The notes: generated from the sequence alone by a model not told the origin. 64,000 bases of DNA from Hanleya hanleyi (GCA_036873755.1 JAVTVY010008113.1:390997-454996), one strand, 5' to 3'; counted from the first letter of the stretch, positions 11,468 to 22,008 are shown. Translations and numbers: made by a program.

Positions 11468-11689
11468 GTATAGTCCCGTGAAAAAAGGGAGTATTTTGCC
11501 GGGGGAGGTAACTCTTGATTCCGACAGGGGGCGCCACCAGCTCAAGAGAGCTCCCTGCAAAAGAGAGGTAACTCTGGATGCACTTTTGTGATTTTTGGCA
11601 AATGCCGGGTTATCTTCCCTGATTCGAACATTTGCATATTAAATCTATACGGGAAAATGCCTGTATGGGGTATGGATGATCCGATTGGG

Positions 11690-13135
11690 TCGTATGAGGT
11701 ATCAATGTGAAGCAGTCGCGAAGGGGCATCCGACGAGGTGGGTGTGGGGTTGAAACATCGTCATTCTGCGCATGCGCGGTGACAAAGGGTATGGAAATAG
11801 ACGTTTTGGGGTCTAGGAGAGCCACTAGTGGTCCGATGGAGTTGAGTCAGGTATCAATGTGAAACCTATGTGAGGGGGCATCCGACGGGGTAGGAGTGAG
11901 TTTGAAATATCGTCATTCTGTGCATGCGCGGTAGACCAAGGGTATGGAAATAGACGTTCTGGGGTCGAGGGGAGCCCCTATTGGGCCGATGGAGTCGTAT
12001 GAGGTATCAATGTGAAGCATAGGTGAGGGGGCATTTGACTGGACTAGTGTCTCGGTCGTTGTCAATATTATGCGCATGCGCAAACAGGGAATTGTGGGAA
12101 AAGGGTACGGAAATAGAAATATCTAGGGGATCCCCTAATGGGCCGATAGAGTCGTATGAGGTATCACTGTGAAGCCTATGTGAGGGGGCATGCAACTGGA
12201 CTAGTGGCTCGGGCGATGTCAACACTCTGCGCATGCGCAAACAGGGAATTGTGGGAAAAGGATATGGAAATAGACGTTTTGGGGACTGGTTGGGCCACTA
12301 TTGGTCCTATCGAGTCGTATGAGGTATCCATGTGAAGCATTCGTAAAGGACTATCCACCTGGGCTAGTGTCTCGGCCGTTGTCAACATTCTGCGCATGCG
12401 CAGACAGGGAATTGTGGGAAAAGGGCATGGAAGTAGACGTTTTGGGGTCTATTTGGGCCCCTAGTGGTCCTATGGAGTCGGGTGAGCTATCGTTTTGAAG
12501 GATACGTGAGGGGGCATCCGCCTGTACTAGTTTGACGTGGAACTGGCGTCATTCTGCGCATGCGCAGTAGGCAAAGGGTATGGAAATAGACGCTTTGGGG
12601 ACGAGGTGGGCCACTATTAGTCCTATGGAGTCGTATGAGGTATCAATGTGAAGCCTATGTGAGGGGGCATCCGTCTGGGCTAGTGTCTCGGCCGTTGTCA
12701 ACAGTCTGCGCATGAGCAAACAGGGAATTGTGGGAAAAGGGTATGGAAATAGACGTTTTGGGGTCTGGGTGGGCCACTATTGGTCCTATGGAGTCGTATG
12801 AGGTATCAATGTGAAGCATTCGTAAAGGAGTATCCACCTGGGCTAGTGTTTCGGCCGTTGTCAACATTCTGCGCATGCGCAGACAGGGAATTGTGGGAAA
12901 AGGGCATTGGAATGGACATTTTGGGGACTATTTGGGCCCCTGGCCGTCCGATGAGGTCGAGTGAGGTATCGTTGTAAAGGATACGTGAGGGGGCATCCGC
13001 CTGGACTAGTATGACTTGGAACTGATGTCATTCTGCACATGCGCAGTAGACAAAGTGTATGGAAATAGACGTTTTACGGTCTACGTGGGTCCCTAGTGGT
13101 CCGATGGAGTTGAGTCAGGTATCAATGTAAAGCAA
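11690..13135 (+). repeat. Foldback copy I, left arm tandem units (about 9)
   Basis: Unit about 160 bp with landmarks 'atggaaatagacgttttggg', 'gagtcgtatgaggtatcaat', 'gtgagggggcatccg' and TGCGCATGCGC(A/G). The dodecamer centres are near 11769, 11922, 12072, 12229, 12394, 12557, 12710 (one substitution), 12873 and 13038 (one substitution). One unit is missing relative to the right arm: at 12114 'ggaaatag' runs directly into 'aaatatctagggg', which looks like recombination between units. Confidence 0.85.
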
Positions 13136-13149
13136 GTCGTGACGGAGCA

Positions 13150-13410
13150 TCCAGTCATGGGTGGGTGCATGTAAACTTAGGATTTTTTCCCGAAAATATA
13201 AAAGCGGAACACGGAATTTGCCCCTAAAATAATGGAAAACACCTATCAACCCTAGCCAAAATGGCTAATATCGGTCCTCGGGCTTATTGGGACCTGCCTA
13301 TCAAGTCAATGGGGTGGGTGCATGTAAAATTAGGATTTTGACCCGAAAATATAAAAAGCGGAACGCGGATTTTACCCCTGAAATAGGGAAAAACACCTAT
13401 CAACCCTATC
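13150..13410 (+). repeat. Direct repeat block in foldback left arm
   Basis: 'gggtgggtgcatgtaaa..ttaggatttt' followed by 'cccgaaaatataaaa.gcgga' occurs at 13159-13216 and again at 13313-13366, each followed by 'acacctatcaaccctag/t'. The mirror copy is at 16090-16340, and a diverged copy outside the element is at 18810-19020. Confidence 0.8.
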
Positions 13411-13417
13411 CCAATTT

Positions 13418-13518
13418 CGAAGCTCCAAGAGCTCCGGAGCTCCGAGTTCCAAGAACTCCGGAGATACGAGTTCCAAGAGGTCCGGATTTCCGAGTTCCAA
13501 GAGCTCCGGAGCTCCGAC
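13418..13518 (+). repeat. 24-bp GAGCTCCGGAGCTC repeats
   Basis: Four copies of 'ccaagagctccggagctccg' with spacer 'agtt'. The units are themselves palindromic (gagctccggagctc). They are mirrored at 15977-16072 and copied in copy II. Confidence 0.85.
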
Positions 13519-13535
13519 GCCACAACCGGGCGTTG

Positions 13536-13710
13536 AAGGGCGAGTGAATGAGTGTGAGTGAGTGAGTGAGTGAGTGAGTGAGTGAGTGAGTGAAGCGTCC
13601 ACAACGCCCGTGAGGCGTCCCCAACGCCCGTCTTAACGCATGGACGCACTAACGACGGTGAGTGAGTGAGTGAGTGAGTGAGTGAGTGAGTGAGTGAGTG
13701 AGTGAGTGAA
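13536..13710 (+). repeat. Two (GTGA)n microsatellites
   Basis: Runs of gtga at about 13546-13592 and 13661-13709 are separated by 'aacgcccgtgaggcgtcc' repeats. The complement (tcac)n occurs in the right arm at 15789-15840 and 15908-15950. Serine/histidine/threonine-rich open frames here are artefacts. Confidence 0.9.
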
Positions 13711-13752
13711 TGGGATCCTACTGGACTAATGTAACGTCCGTTTTCATCACTT

Positions 13753-14001
13753 TGCGCATGCGCAGTATGGCCGTCGTATATAAAGCAGGCATTTTGGGGA
13801 TTCGTAGAGGTTTGTTGAGTGGTTGACCATCCCTGGTCAAATGGATCGTGTGGGGTATCAGTTTGAAGCTCTCGTAGGAAAAGTGGAAATTTCCCCTCAT
13901 TTGTGGGGCGCTCACTTCCGGTTGTGTGAGGCGCTGCCCTCAGTCAATCAGAAGCGAGTATTTTGACCCGGTGCATTATGGGACATATCCAAGATGGCGG
14001 C
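13753..14001 (+). promoter_or_regulatory. Promoter-like motif block in foldback left arm
   Basis: In order: TGCGCATGCGCA (13753-13764, NRF-1 consensus), TATATAAA (13777-13784), CACTTCCGGT (13913-13922, ETS/GABP consensus on the minus strand), a CCAAT-like 'tcaatcag' (intact 'gccaatcag' in copy II at 60258), and AAGATGGCGGC (13991-14001, YY1 consensus). The order and spacing suggest a TATA promoter and a TATA-less CpG-type promoter side by side. The motif consensus sequences come from vertebrates. That the same factors act here is inference. Confidence 0.45.
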
Positions 14002-14379
14002 GTCTGCCTTCTGGTTCAAGAAGGCGACACGTCCGGTGTCGAAAACTGACCATTTTGTCGGAATGTGGTCATCTGGTGTCGAAAACTGGACCTTGTATGG
14101 GTCCCGCTTAATTTGGTGTAGAGATGGACCACTATTGGTCCGAATGCGTCCTGTGGGGTGTCATCTTGTAGTTCTCGGAGTGCAGACCACGATTTGAAGG
14201 ATGTTCACGTCATCTGTGATGTCATTGTTGACAATAGTAGCCATAGTGGGCATTTTGGAGCAGTGAAAGAAGGTATTTGGTATAGAGATGGACCACCCTC
14301 GGTTCGAATGTTTCGAGGGAAGTGTCATCTTGCAGTTCTCGGGGTGTAGACTCCATTTGGGGGATGTCCACAGCATCTG

Positions 14380-14399
14380 TGACGTCATCGGTGACGTCA
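14380..14399 (+). promoter_or_regulatory. Paired CRE (TGACGTCA) sites
   Basis: Two perfect TGACGTCA octamers, 14380-14387 and 14392-14399, start 12 bp apart. The mirror arm has the pair at 15098-15121, one member altered, and copy II repeats them. Confidence 0.5.
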
Positions 14400-14504
14400 T
14401 CAGAACGAGTAGTAGCGAAAGAAAATGTTTTATAATTGGCTCAGTGCCAATTTTTCCCCACGAATTGGACTGATGAGGGACACATGTTCATTCCTATATT
14501 TACA

Positions 14505-14620
14505 GACACTACCACCACCACCACCACACACCACCACCACCGCACACCACCACCACCAACGCCACCACTGGGCGTTGACGGGCGTCAACGCCCGGTGGTG
14601 GTGGTGGTGGTATCTCCCGT
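14505..14620 (+). repeat. (CCA)n / (GTG)n with internal hairpin
   Basis: A run of ccaccacca (14508-14575) is followed by the near-palindrome 'gggcgttgacgggcgtcaac' and gccc, then (ggt)n to about 14612. The complementary trinucleotide runs flank the hairpin, so the block can itself fold. It is mirrored at 14876-14990. Confidence 0.8.
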
Positions 14621-14699
14621 GTGGCAGAGCTCTTGGATCGGAGCTCTTGGAGCTCAAAGCTTGTGGAGCTCAGAGCTCGGAAAGGACGTCATCGCATGC

Positions 14700-14790
14700 A
14701 TGCGCGCGTACCTGTGGTGCACCCTGTACCCTAGCCCGTAGGAAAGAGGGTACACCAGTGTGCGGGTGCAGCACAGGTACGCGCGCATGC
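14700..14790. repeat. Centre of symmetry of foldback copy I
   Basis: 'gcgcgcgtacctgtg' (14702) is mirrored by 'cacaggtacgcgcgc' (14770). Between them about 55 bp are not symmetric and include 'ctagcccgtaggaaagaggg'. In copy II the same spacer appears in the opposite direction (61035-61105). Confidence 0.85.
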
Positions 14791-15484
14791 ATGCGATGAC
14801 GTCATTTCCGAGCTCTGAGCTCCACAAGATTTGAGCTCCAAGAGCTCCGATCCAAGAGCTCTGCCACACGGGAGCTACCACCACCACCACCGGGCGTTGA
14901 CGCCCGTCAACGCCCGGTGGTGGCGTTGGTGGTGGTGGTGGTGGTGTGCGGTGGTGGTGGTGTGTGGTGGTGGTGGTGGTGGTGGTGGTAGTGTCTGTAA
15001 ATATAGGAATGAACATGTGTCCCTCATCAGTCCAAATCGTGGGAAAAAATTGGCACTGAGCCAATTATGAAACATTTTCTTTCGCTACTACTCGTACTGA
15101 CGACGTCACCGATGACGTCACAGATGCTGTGGACATCTCCCAAATGGAGTCTACACCCCGAGAACTGCAAGACGACACTTCCCTCGACACATTCGAACCA
15201 AGGGTGGTCCATCTCTACATCAAAAACCTTCTTTCACTGCTCCAAAATGCCCACTATGGCTACTACTGTCAACAATGACATCACAGATGACATGAACATC
15301 CTTCAAATCGTGGTCTGCACTCCGAGAACTACAAGATGACACCCCACAGGACGCATTCGGACCAATAGTGATCCATCTCTACACCAAATTAGGCGGGACC
15401 CATACAAGGTCCAGTTTTCGAAACCAGATGACCACATTCCGACAAAATGGTCAGTTTTCGACACCGGACGTGTCGCCATCTTGA

Positions 15485-15750
15485 ACCAGAAGGCAGACGC
15501 CGCCATCTTGGATATGTCCCATAATGCACCGGGTCAAAATACTCGCTTCTGATTGGCTGAGGGCAGCGCCTCACACAACCGGAAGTGAGCGCCCCACAAA
15601 TGAGGAGAAATTTCCACTTTTTCTACGAGAGCTTCACACTGATACCCGACACGGTTCATTTGACCAGGGATGGTCAACCACTCAACAAACCTCCACGAAT
15701 CCCCAAAATGCCTGCTTTATATACGACGGCCATACTGCGCATGCGCAAAA
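15485..15750 (-). promoter_or_regulatory. Promoter-like motif block in foldback right arm
   Basis: Mirror of 13753-14001: 'gccgccatcttggatat' (YY1-type, 15499), 'gattggctgag' (CCAAT complement, 15552), ACCGGAAGTG (ETS, 15579), 'tttatatacg' (TATA complement, 15717) and 'tgcgcatgcgca' (15737). Both arms keep the motifs, and the CCAAT box is intact here although it is mutated in the left arm. Confidence 0.45.
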
Positions 15751-16339
15751 TGATGAAAACGGACGTTACATTAGTCCAGTAGGATCCCACTCACTCACTC
15801 ACTCACTCACTCAATCACTCACTCAATCACTCACTCACTCACCGTCGTTAGTTCGCCCATACGTTAAGACGGGCGCTGGGGACGCCTCACGGGCGTTGTG
15901 GACGCTTCACTCACTCACTCACTCACTCACTCACTCACACTCACTCACTCGCCCGTCAACGCCCGGTGGTGCCGTCGGAGCTCCGGAGCTCTTGGAACTC
16001 GGAGCTCCGGAGCTCTTGGAACTCGGATCTCCGGAGCTCTTGGAATTCGGAGCTCCGGAGCTCTTGGAGCTCCGAAATTGGGATAGGGTTGATAGGTGTT
16101 TTCCCCTATTTTAGGGGTAAAGTCCGCGTTCCGCTTTTTATATTTTCGCGGCAAAATCCTAATTTTACATGCACCCACCCCATTGACTTGATAGGCAGGT
16201 CCCAATAAGCCCGAGGACCGATATTAGCCATTTTGGTTAGGGTTGATAGGTGTTTTTCACTATTTTAGGGGTAAATTCCGTGTTCCGCTTTTATATTTTC
16301 GGGAAAAAATCCTAATTTTACATGCACCCACCCATGACT

Positions 16340-18190
16340 GGATGCTCCGTCACGACTGCTTTACATTGATACCTCACTCAACTCCATCGGACCACTAGGG
16401 TCCCACCTAGACCTTAAAACGTCTATTTCCATACACTTTGTCTACTGCGCATGCGCAGAATGACGTCAGTTCCACGTCATACTAGTCCAGGCGGATGCCC
16501 CCTCACGTAACCTTTACAACGATACCTCACTCGACCTCATCGGACGACCAGGGGCCCAAATAGACCCCAAAATGTCCATTCCAATGCCCTTTTCCCACAA
16601 TTCCCTGTCTGCGCATGCGTGGAATGTTGATAACGGCCGAGACACTAGCCCAGGTGGATAATCCTTTACGAATGTTTCACTTGGATACCTCATACGACTC
16701 CATAGGACCAATAGTGGCCCACCCAGACCCCAAAACGTCTATTTCCATACCCTTTCCCCACAATTCCCTGTTTGCGCATGCGCAGACTGTTGACAACGGC
16801 CGAGATACTAGCCCAGACGGATGCCCCCTCACATAGGCTTCACATTGATACCTCAAACGACTCCATAGGACCAATAGTGGCCCACCTCGATCCCAAAGCG
16901 TCTATTTCCATACCCTTTGCCTACTGCGCATGCGCAGAATGACGCCAGTTCCACGTCAAACTAGTACAGTCGGATGCCCCCTCACGTATCCTTCACAACG
17001 ATACCTCACCCGACTCCATAGGACAACTAGGGGCCCAAATAGACCCCAAAACGTCTACTTTGATGCCCTTTTCCCACAATTCCCTGTCTGCGCATGCGCA
17101 GAATGTTGACAACGGCCGAGACACTAGCCCAGGTGGATACTCCTTTAAGGTCCATTCTCACGATGCGATTTGTAGTAACAACTCGGCGGGGGATTCCCCC
17201 GATTTGTAGCATGCAACTAATCGCATGAAATAGGACCGGTTCTATTTCATACGACAAGTAGCATGCGACTAAAATCGTACGAGTGTTCTCACGATGCAAC
17301 TAAGTTGTATGCTACAAGTTGTTACTACAAATTGCACCGTGAGAATGGGCCTTTACGAATGCTTCACATGGATACCTCATACGACTCCATAGGACCAATA
17401 GTGGCCCACCCAGACCCAAAACGTCTATTTCCATACCCTTTTCCCACAATTCCCTGTTTGCGCATGCGCAGAGTGTTGACATCGCCCGAGCCACTAATCC
17501 AGGTGGATGCCCCCTCACATAGGCTTGACAGTGATACCTCATACGACTCTAGCCCATTAGGGGCTCCCCTATATCCCAAAACGTCTATTTCCATACCCTT
17601 GGTCTACCGCGCATGCGCAGAATGACGATATTCCAACCCCATACCCAATCCATCGGATGCCCCCTGACATAGGCTTCATATTGATACCCCACTCAACTCC
17701 ATCGGACCATTAGTGGCTCACCTAGATCCCAAAACGTCTATTTCCGTACCCTTTTCCCACGATTCCCTGTTTGCGCATGCGCAGAATGTTGACAACGACC
17801 GAAACACTAGTCCAGTCAGATGCCCCCTCACCTATGCTTCACATTGATACCTCATACGACTCCATCGACCCAATAGGGGCTCCCCTCGCCCCCAGAACGT
17901 CTATTTCCATACCCTTGGTCTACCGCGCATGCGCAGAATGACGATATTTCAAACCCACTCCCACCCCGTCGGATGCCCCCTCACATAGGTTTCACATTGA
18001 TACCTGACTCAACTCCATCGGACCACTAGTGGCTCCCCTAGACCCAAAACGTCTATTTCCATACCCTTTGTCACCGCGCATGCGCAGAATGACGATATTT
18101 CAACCCCACACCCACCTCGTCGGATGCCTCTTCGCGACTGCTTCACATTGATACCTCATACGACCCAATCGGACCATCCATACCCCACAC
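16340..18190 (-). repeat. Foldback copy I, right arm tandem units (10)
   Basis: Inverse of the left-arm units, with dodecamers near 16448, 16612 (one change), 16774, 16928, 17092, 17462, 17612, 17776, 17928 and 18080. The 17092-17462 interval is stretched by a 205-bp MITE. Sequence details such as 'tcgtattttgcc' at the terminus match copy II's left arm rather than copy I's left arm. Confidence 0.85.
17148..17352 (+). mobile_element. 205-bp MITE of PIF/Harbinger type
   Basis: The termini AGGTCCATTCTCACG and (reverse) AGGCCCATTCTCACG are flanked by TTA on both sides (17145-17147, 17353-17355). TTA/TAA target duplications are diagnostic of PIF/Harbinger. The empty site 'agtcctttacgaatgc' exists in the inverse arm of the same family (complement at 12341-12356; also 62968-62983), which proves insertion. 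It is non-coding and internally partly palindromic. Confidence 0.8.
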
Positions 18191-18385
18191 AGGCATTTTC
18201 CCGTATAGATTTAATATGCAAATGTTCGAATCAGGGAAGATAACCCGGCATTTGCCAAAAATCAGAAAAGTGCATCCAGAGTTACCTCCCTTTTGCGGGG
18301 AGCTCTCTTGAGCTGGTGGCGCCCCCTGTCGAAATCAAGAGTTACCTCCCCCGGCAAAATACGACCTTTTTTCACGGGACTATAC

Positions 18386-18790
18386 TACTTATGTACGTCA
18401 GATACAAATCTACGGTAACTAAAGTTCATGATATTGGATATTAACATATTTAAAACTAGCCGATACTTTAGTGGAAAATGACATCTGTCTGTTATGGTTT
18501 GACCTCTGTGTAAATCATTGTGACTGTAGTTTGTGACTGTGGAGACAAGGTGGAGAATGCAGCGCTTGCAAACTTGTGTTCTGAACAAGAACTTACATTC
18601 GACTAATATTTTCCCCGTTTGGACTGTTTCTTCTATCCAACGGTCACATTGTTCATCACTTTCCACCAAATGACTTGATCTGCCTGTTAAATCATTGCTC
18701 TTGAATATTTGTAGTTAATACCGCTGGAACGGATGTTCAGGGCCGTGTTCTCATGCCATTGAAGATAGATACATGAACATCTGCAATAAA
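18386..18790 (-). repeat. Flank shared in inverse orientation with 54500-54903 and 57022-57425
   Basis: Sequence outside the foldback terminus is present three times, almost without change. It carries an open frame of about 94 codons with no usable ATG at its start (begins TTG), rich in Cys/His near its middle ('VCKRCILHLV'). I do not recognise it. The identical copies reflect recent duplication, not proven selection. Confidence 0.7.
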
Positions 18791-18809
18791 ACAGTAATAA
18801 TAATATTGT

Positions 18810-19130
18810 AGGGGTAATGTCCATGTTCCGCTTTTTATATTGTTTTCTGGAAAAACTTTTACATGCACCCACCCATGACTTGATAGGCAGGCCCCAGTAA
18901 GCCCGTGAGACCGATATTAGCCCTTTTGGACATGGTTGATAGGGGTTTTCCCCGATTGTAGGGCTATAGTCCGTGTTCCACTTTTTACATTTTTTTTCTG
19001 GAGAAACTTTTACATGCGCCCACTCATGACCTGATCGCCCTGAAGCAGCGCTTTACTTTGACACCTCTCTCGACCCAATCGGTCCATGCAGCGTATTTGA
19101 AGTGTGGGGACTACTTTCTGTCCGTGGAGG
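18810..19130 (-). repeat. Diverged foldback-family debris
   Basis: Two copies of 'ttccgctttttatatt...aaacttttacatgc(a/g)cccac' (18827-18871, 18974-19023) and 'cttgataggcaggccccagtaagcccgtga' match the inner arm block at 13150-13410 at perhaps 80%. It is an older member of the family. Confidence 0.6.
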
Positions 19131-19196
19131 TTTTTTCCCGCGACCGCATCATCGCCAGACCGCATCAGCGCGGAGGAATATATCGCCCACGAATAT

Positions 19197-19392
19197 AGGC
19201 GCTTTGATGCTCTCAAAATAGGCACTTTGATGCTCTTAATATAGGCGCTTTGATGCTCTCAAAATAGGCGCTTTGATGCTCTCAATATAGGCGCTTTGAT
19301 GCTCTCAATATAGGCGCGCTGATGCTCTCTATATAGGCCCTTTGATGCTCTCAATATAGGCGCTTTGATGCTCTCAATATAGGCGCTTTGGG
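19197..19392 (+). repeat. 23-bp minisatellite, about 8.5 copies
   Basis: Unit 'gcgctttgatgctctcaata' plus 'tag', with a/t and c/g variants. Two more diverged units recur at 19835-19880, after a 440-bp interruption. Confidence 0.85.
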
Positions 19393-20094
19393 TCACAAAC
19401 CTCCATTGCATTTAGTGGGTCCAAGATAATAATTAGGAGTAAACTTTCGGCGACCACTGATTGGCTGTTATTCTAAGTGGTAGTGAAATGGTTTGTGCTA
19501 TATTCTATAATTCATTCCTATATTATTTGACTCTCAGGAATATGGAAGAACCATTGTCACAGGTTAATAAAAAAAAATTTAGCCCGGTTTTCTTGACCTC
19601 CCTCAACCCTGGTTACCAAGGCATTAGACGCCATTGCCTCATTCCCAGGAGCTGCCATTCAGAAAAATGGTGGGGAATGTATGCTGATTTTTCCATATTT
19701 TTTAGAGGAAAAGCCAGGCTATCCAGTGTGGTATGTGAGTAGTGGCCGCGAATATTAGGGAATATAGTTTTGGCCAGATGTGCCCAGCTCATTTACTACA
19801 TAATAAGTAAGGCAAATATTTAGTGGTTTGTGACCTTTGATGCTTTCAATAGAGGCGCGTTGATGCTCTCAATATACAGCCAACACCTGCGCACACTCAC
19901 GCTGATTGACCTTTGAATATTCAAATGACCTTGACCGCCACGTGACCTCCCCAATATGCAATTTTTTGAGACGGCGTTACAGAAGTGATGCATACTGGGA
20001 TAGAGTGGACTCAGCGGTGAATTTGACGCCAGGTCAAAAAGTATCAATCGGTCTTTTCTATACTACTGATAGACCTTCGTACCGCTGGTGATAA

Positions 20095-20245
20095 CAAGCT
20101 TACATACAACCGCCAGTGACGAGCTTCCGTGCGGCTGCTGATGTCAGGCTTGCGTACAACTGCCTAGGACAAGCTTGCGTACAACTGCATAGGCCAAGCT
20201 TGCGTACAGCTGCTGGTGACAAATTTTCGTATAACAGCGGTTGAC
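20095..20245 (+). repeat. Degenerate 30-bp tandem repeat, about 5 copies
   Basis: Units resemble 'caagcttgcgtacaactgc' plus about ten variable bases. They are centred at 20100, 20130, 20150, 20180 and 20210, and the ends are strongly diverged. Confidence 0.6.
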
Positions 20246-20352
20246 CAGAAATCTGTTCAATGCTTCTTTCATGTGAGGCAGTCACGAAAATCATGGCTAA
20301 GCATCTTGACTGTATTTAAATAGCGGCATTTCTTTAATTCATGGTACAATCG

Positions 20353-20683
20353 AAGTAATGTAAACCACAAAGTAGTGTAAACCAGTAAGTAATGTGAACC
20401 AGTAAGTAATGTGAACCAGTAAGTAAAGTAAACGAGTAAGTAATGGAAACCAGTAAGTAATGTGAACCAGTAAGTAATGTGAACCAGTGAGTAATGTGAA
20501 CCAGTAAGTAGTGTAAACCAGTAAGTAATGGAAACCTGTAAGTAATGTGAACCAGTAAGTAATGTGAACCAGCAAGTAATGTGAACCAGTAAGTAATGTG
20601 AACCAGTGAGTAATGTAAACCGGTAAGTAATGGAAACCAGTAAGTAATGTGAACCAGTAATTAATGTGAACCAGTAAGTAAGA
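20353..20683 (+). repeat. 17-bp minisatellite, about 19 copies
   Basis: Unit 'aatgtgaaccagtaagt' with scattered substitutions. The open frame on the minus strand (LLTGSHYLLVHITYWF-like) is caused by the repeat and has no gene context. Confidence 0.9.
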
Positions 20684-20974
20684 TGAATTTGAACAATCTA
20701 AATCATAGAATATATCAATCTGACGCCTGAGAAACTATGTTGTATTTATTCACTTACTGGTATTTATTTCGTCCTTGTTTGACATGGGCATAGCTTGATA
20801 AATTTTTTTCGCTTATATCGTCAGTAATTTGTTCCATCTAATGAAAAAAAACAATGACGTATTAGCATACTCCATATGGCAATATATTTCGACACTGATG
20901 ACATACTACTCTCTTTTGTGAGATAGATGTCAGCCGTGGCACCAAATATATCAGATCGATTCATACGATATGAT

Positions 20975-21113
20975 GGCATCTGGCAGGGCTTCCCACACAT
21001 CTGACAGGGCTTCCCACACATCTGACAGGTCTTCCCATACATCTGACAGGGTTCCCACACATCTGACAGGACTTCCCACACATCTGACAGGGGTTCTCAC
21101 ACATCTGACAGGG
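20975..21113 (+). repeat. 21-bp minisatellite, left part (about 6 copies)
   Basis: Unit 'catctgacagggcttcccac' plus 'a'. The array is split by the Gypsy element: it stops at 'catctgacaggg' (21113) and resumes with 'cagggcttcccacaca' at 28321. Confidence 0.9.
21109..21113 (+). repeat. Target-site duplication of Gypsy element, left
   Basis: CAGGG, repeated at 28321-28325 right after the other LTR. Five bases is the usual size for Ty3/Gypsy integration. Confidence 0.85.
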
Positions 21114-21996
21114 TGTCAGCTGTATATATAAACTACCGTAATAATATCGTGCTCAAGCTGGGTTTGCTAAGGGGCTTAAAGACATAAGGAAGAACGACTG
21201 GTTTAATCAAGACAATCTGTTTACTGCAGATAATACATACAATTCAATAAATGAAATCATAAAGGCCTAAAAAAACACGCGTGTCGCTAAAACCGTCAAT
21301 AGTTCTGTTTTATTCCGATGTTAACCACAGTATACTTCCCTGTTTCAATGTTCATCAGTTGTCCATGCCGATGGTATATCCAACTGCTCCGGTAGAATGC
21401 GTACGTAGTATACGTGTAGAGTTTGTTTCGCCCACTCCAGTTGAGTGCATTTCACCTGTGTGTACATGTAGAATCCGTATCGCCCGCTCTAGTGGATTGA
21501 TCTTCCCTAGAATATTGGCCTTAGTACCAGCAGTATTCAGACGGCCACTTGTCGTTATTGTTGGTTAGATGACCGGTTGCTGATGTTATACAGCCCACAA
21601 TCTGGTTATTATGATCCCGTGTCCCGTGTAATAACTGAGATTCACTAGGAATATCAAAATCGCCACTATAACAGTGGCCCCGCTCGCAACCTATCCTAGG
21701 TTAACGGCAAACGTGTGGTCAGCTCAGAGCAAAATTTAGGAATGGCATTATAATCTCGAGTTCCTTCACAAGAAATTGAAGGGTCACCGCACACACCAAT
21801 CAAAATACCAATCGACCACCTACTAAGCATATACGGCAAGTCGTGGCAGAACTAATTGCTTGACCGCATTCCATAAGGCTGTGCTGACCATGAAATCTAC
21901 CTTTCGTCATGTAAGGCGACGCCAAATACAACCAATATTACATTAGTATGTTCCTATACTATATACAATTACTAGCAAGCCTATACAGGCGTGACA
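21114..21996 (-). repeat. Gypsy 3' LTR
   Basis: Begins TGTCA and ends TGACA in plus orientation. It pairs with 27439-28320. The open frame crossing it (21281-21568, repeated at 27605-27892) is LTR sequence, not a gene. Confidence 0.9.
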
Positions 21997-22008
21997 CACC
22001 CCTTCCTA
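21997..22008 (-). promoter_or_regulatory. Gypsy polypurine tract
   Basis: On the minus strand 'aggaaggggtg' lies directly before the 3' LTR, the expected position of the plus-strand DNA primer. Confidence 0.65.

Larger units (their letters stand above)
11468..18385. mobile_element. Foldback (giant palindromic) element, copy I
   Basis: The ends are gtatagtcccgtg and its exact reverse complement. The left half (to about 14735) is the reverse complement of the right half over the whole length, apart from a 205-bp insertion and one extra tandem unit on the right. Each arm contains, from outside in: about 9-10 units of roughly 160 bp, a duplicated 'tgggtgcatgtaaa..ttaggatttt' block, GAGCTCCGGA repeats, (GTGA)n runs, a promoter-like block, a CRE pair, a (CCA)n hairpin, and a short asymmetric centre. 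There is no transposase-like frame; all open frames are repeat by-products. The structure matches the foldback class (long inverted repeats made of short tandem units, like Drosophila FB/Galileo). Its family is unknown to me. Confidence 0.85.

Noticed and set aside
13284..16208. Open frames rich in Ser/His/Thr/Leu or Pro/His
   Set aside because: Translations of (GTGA)n, (CCA)n and GAGCTC repeats in the foldback arms.
11690..18190. CRISPR-like regular repeats
   Set aside because: The units are contiguous 160-bp tandem repeats in a eukaryotic foldback element; there are no unique spacers and no cas genes.
21281..21568. 95-codon frame, repeated at 27605-27892
   Set aside because: Lies wholly inside both LTRs on the strand opposite to the element.
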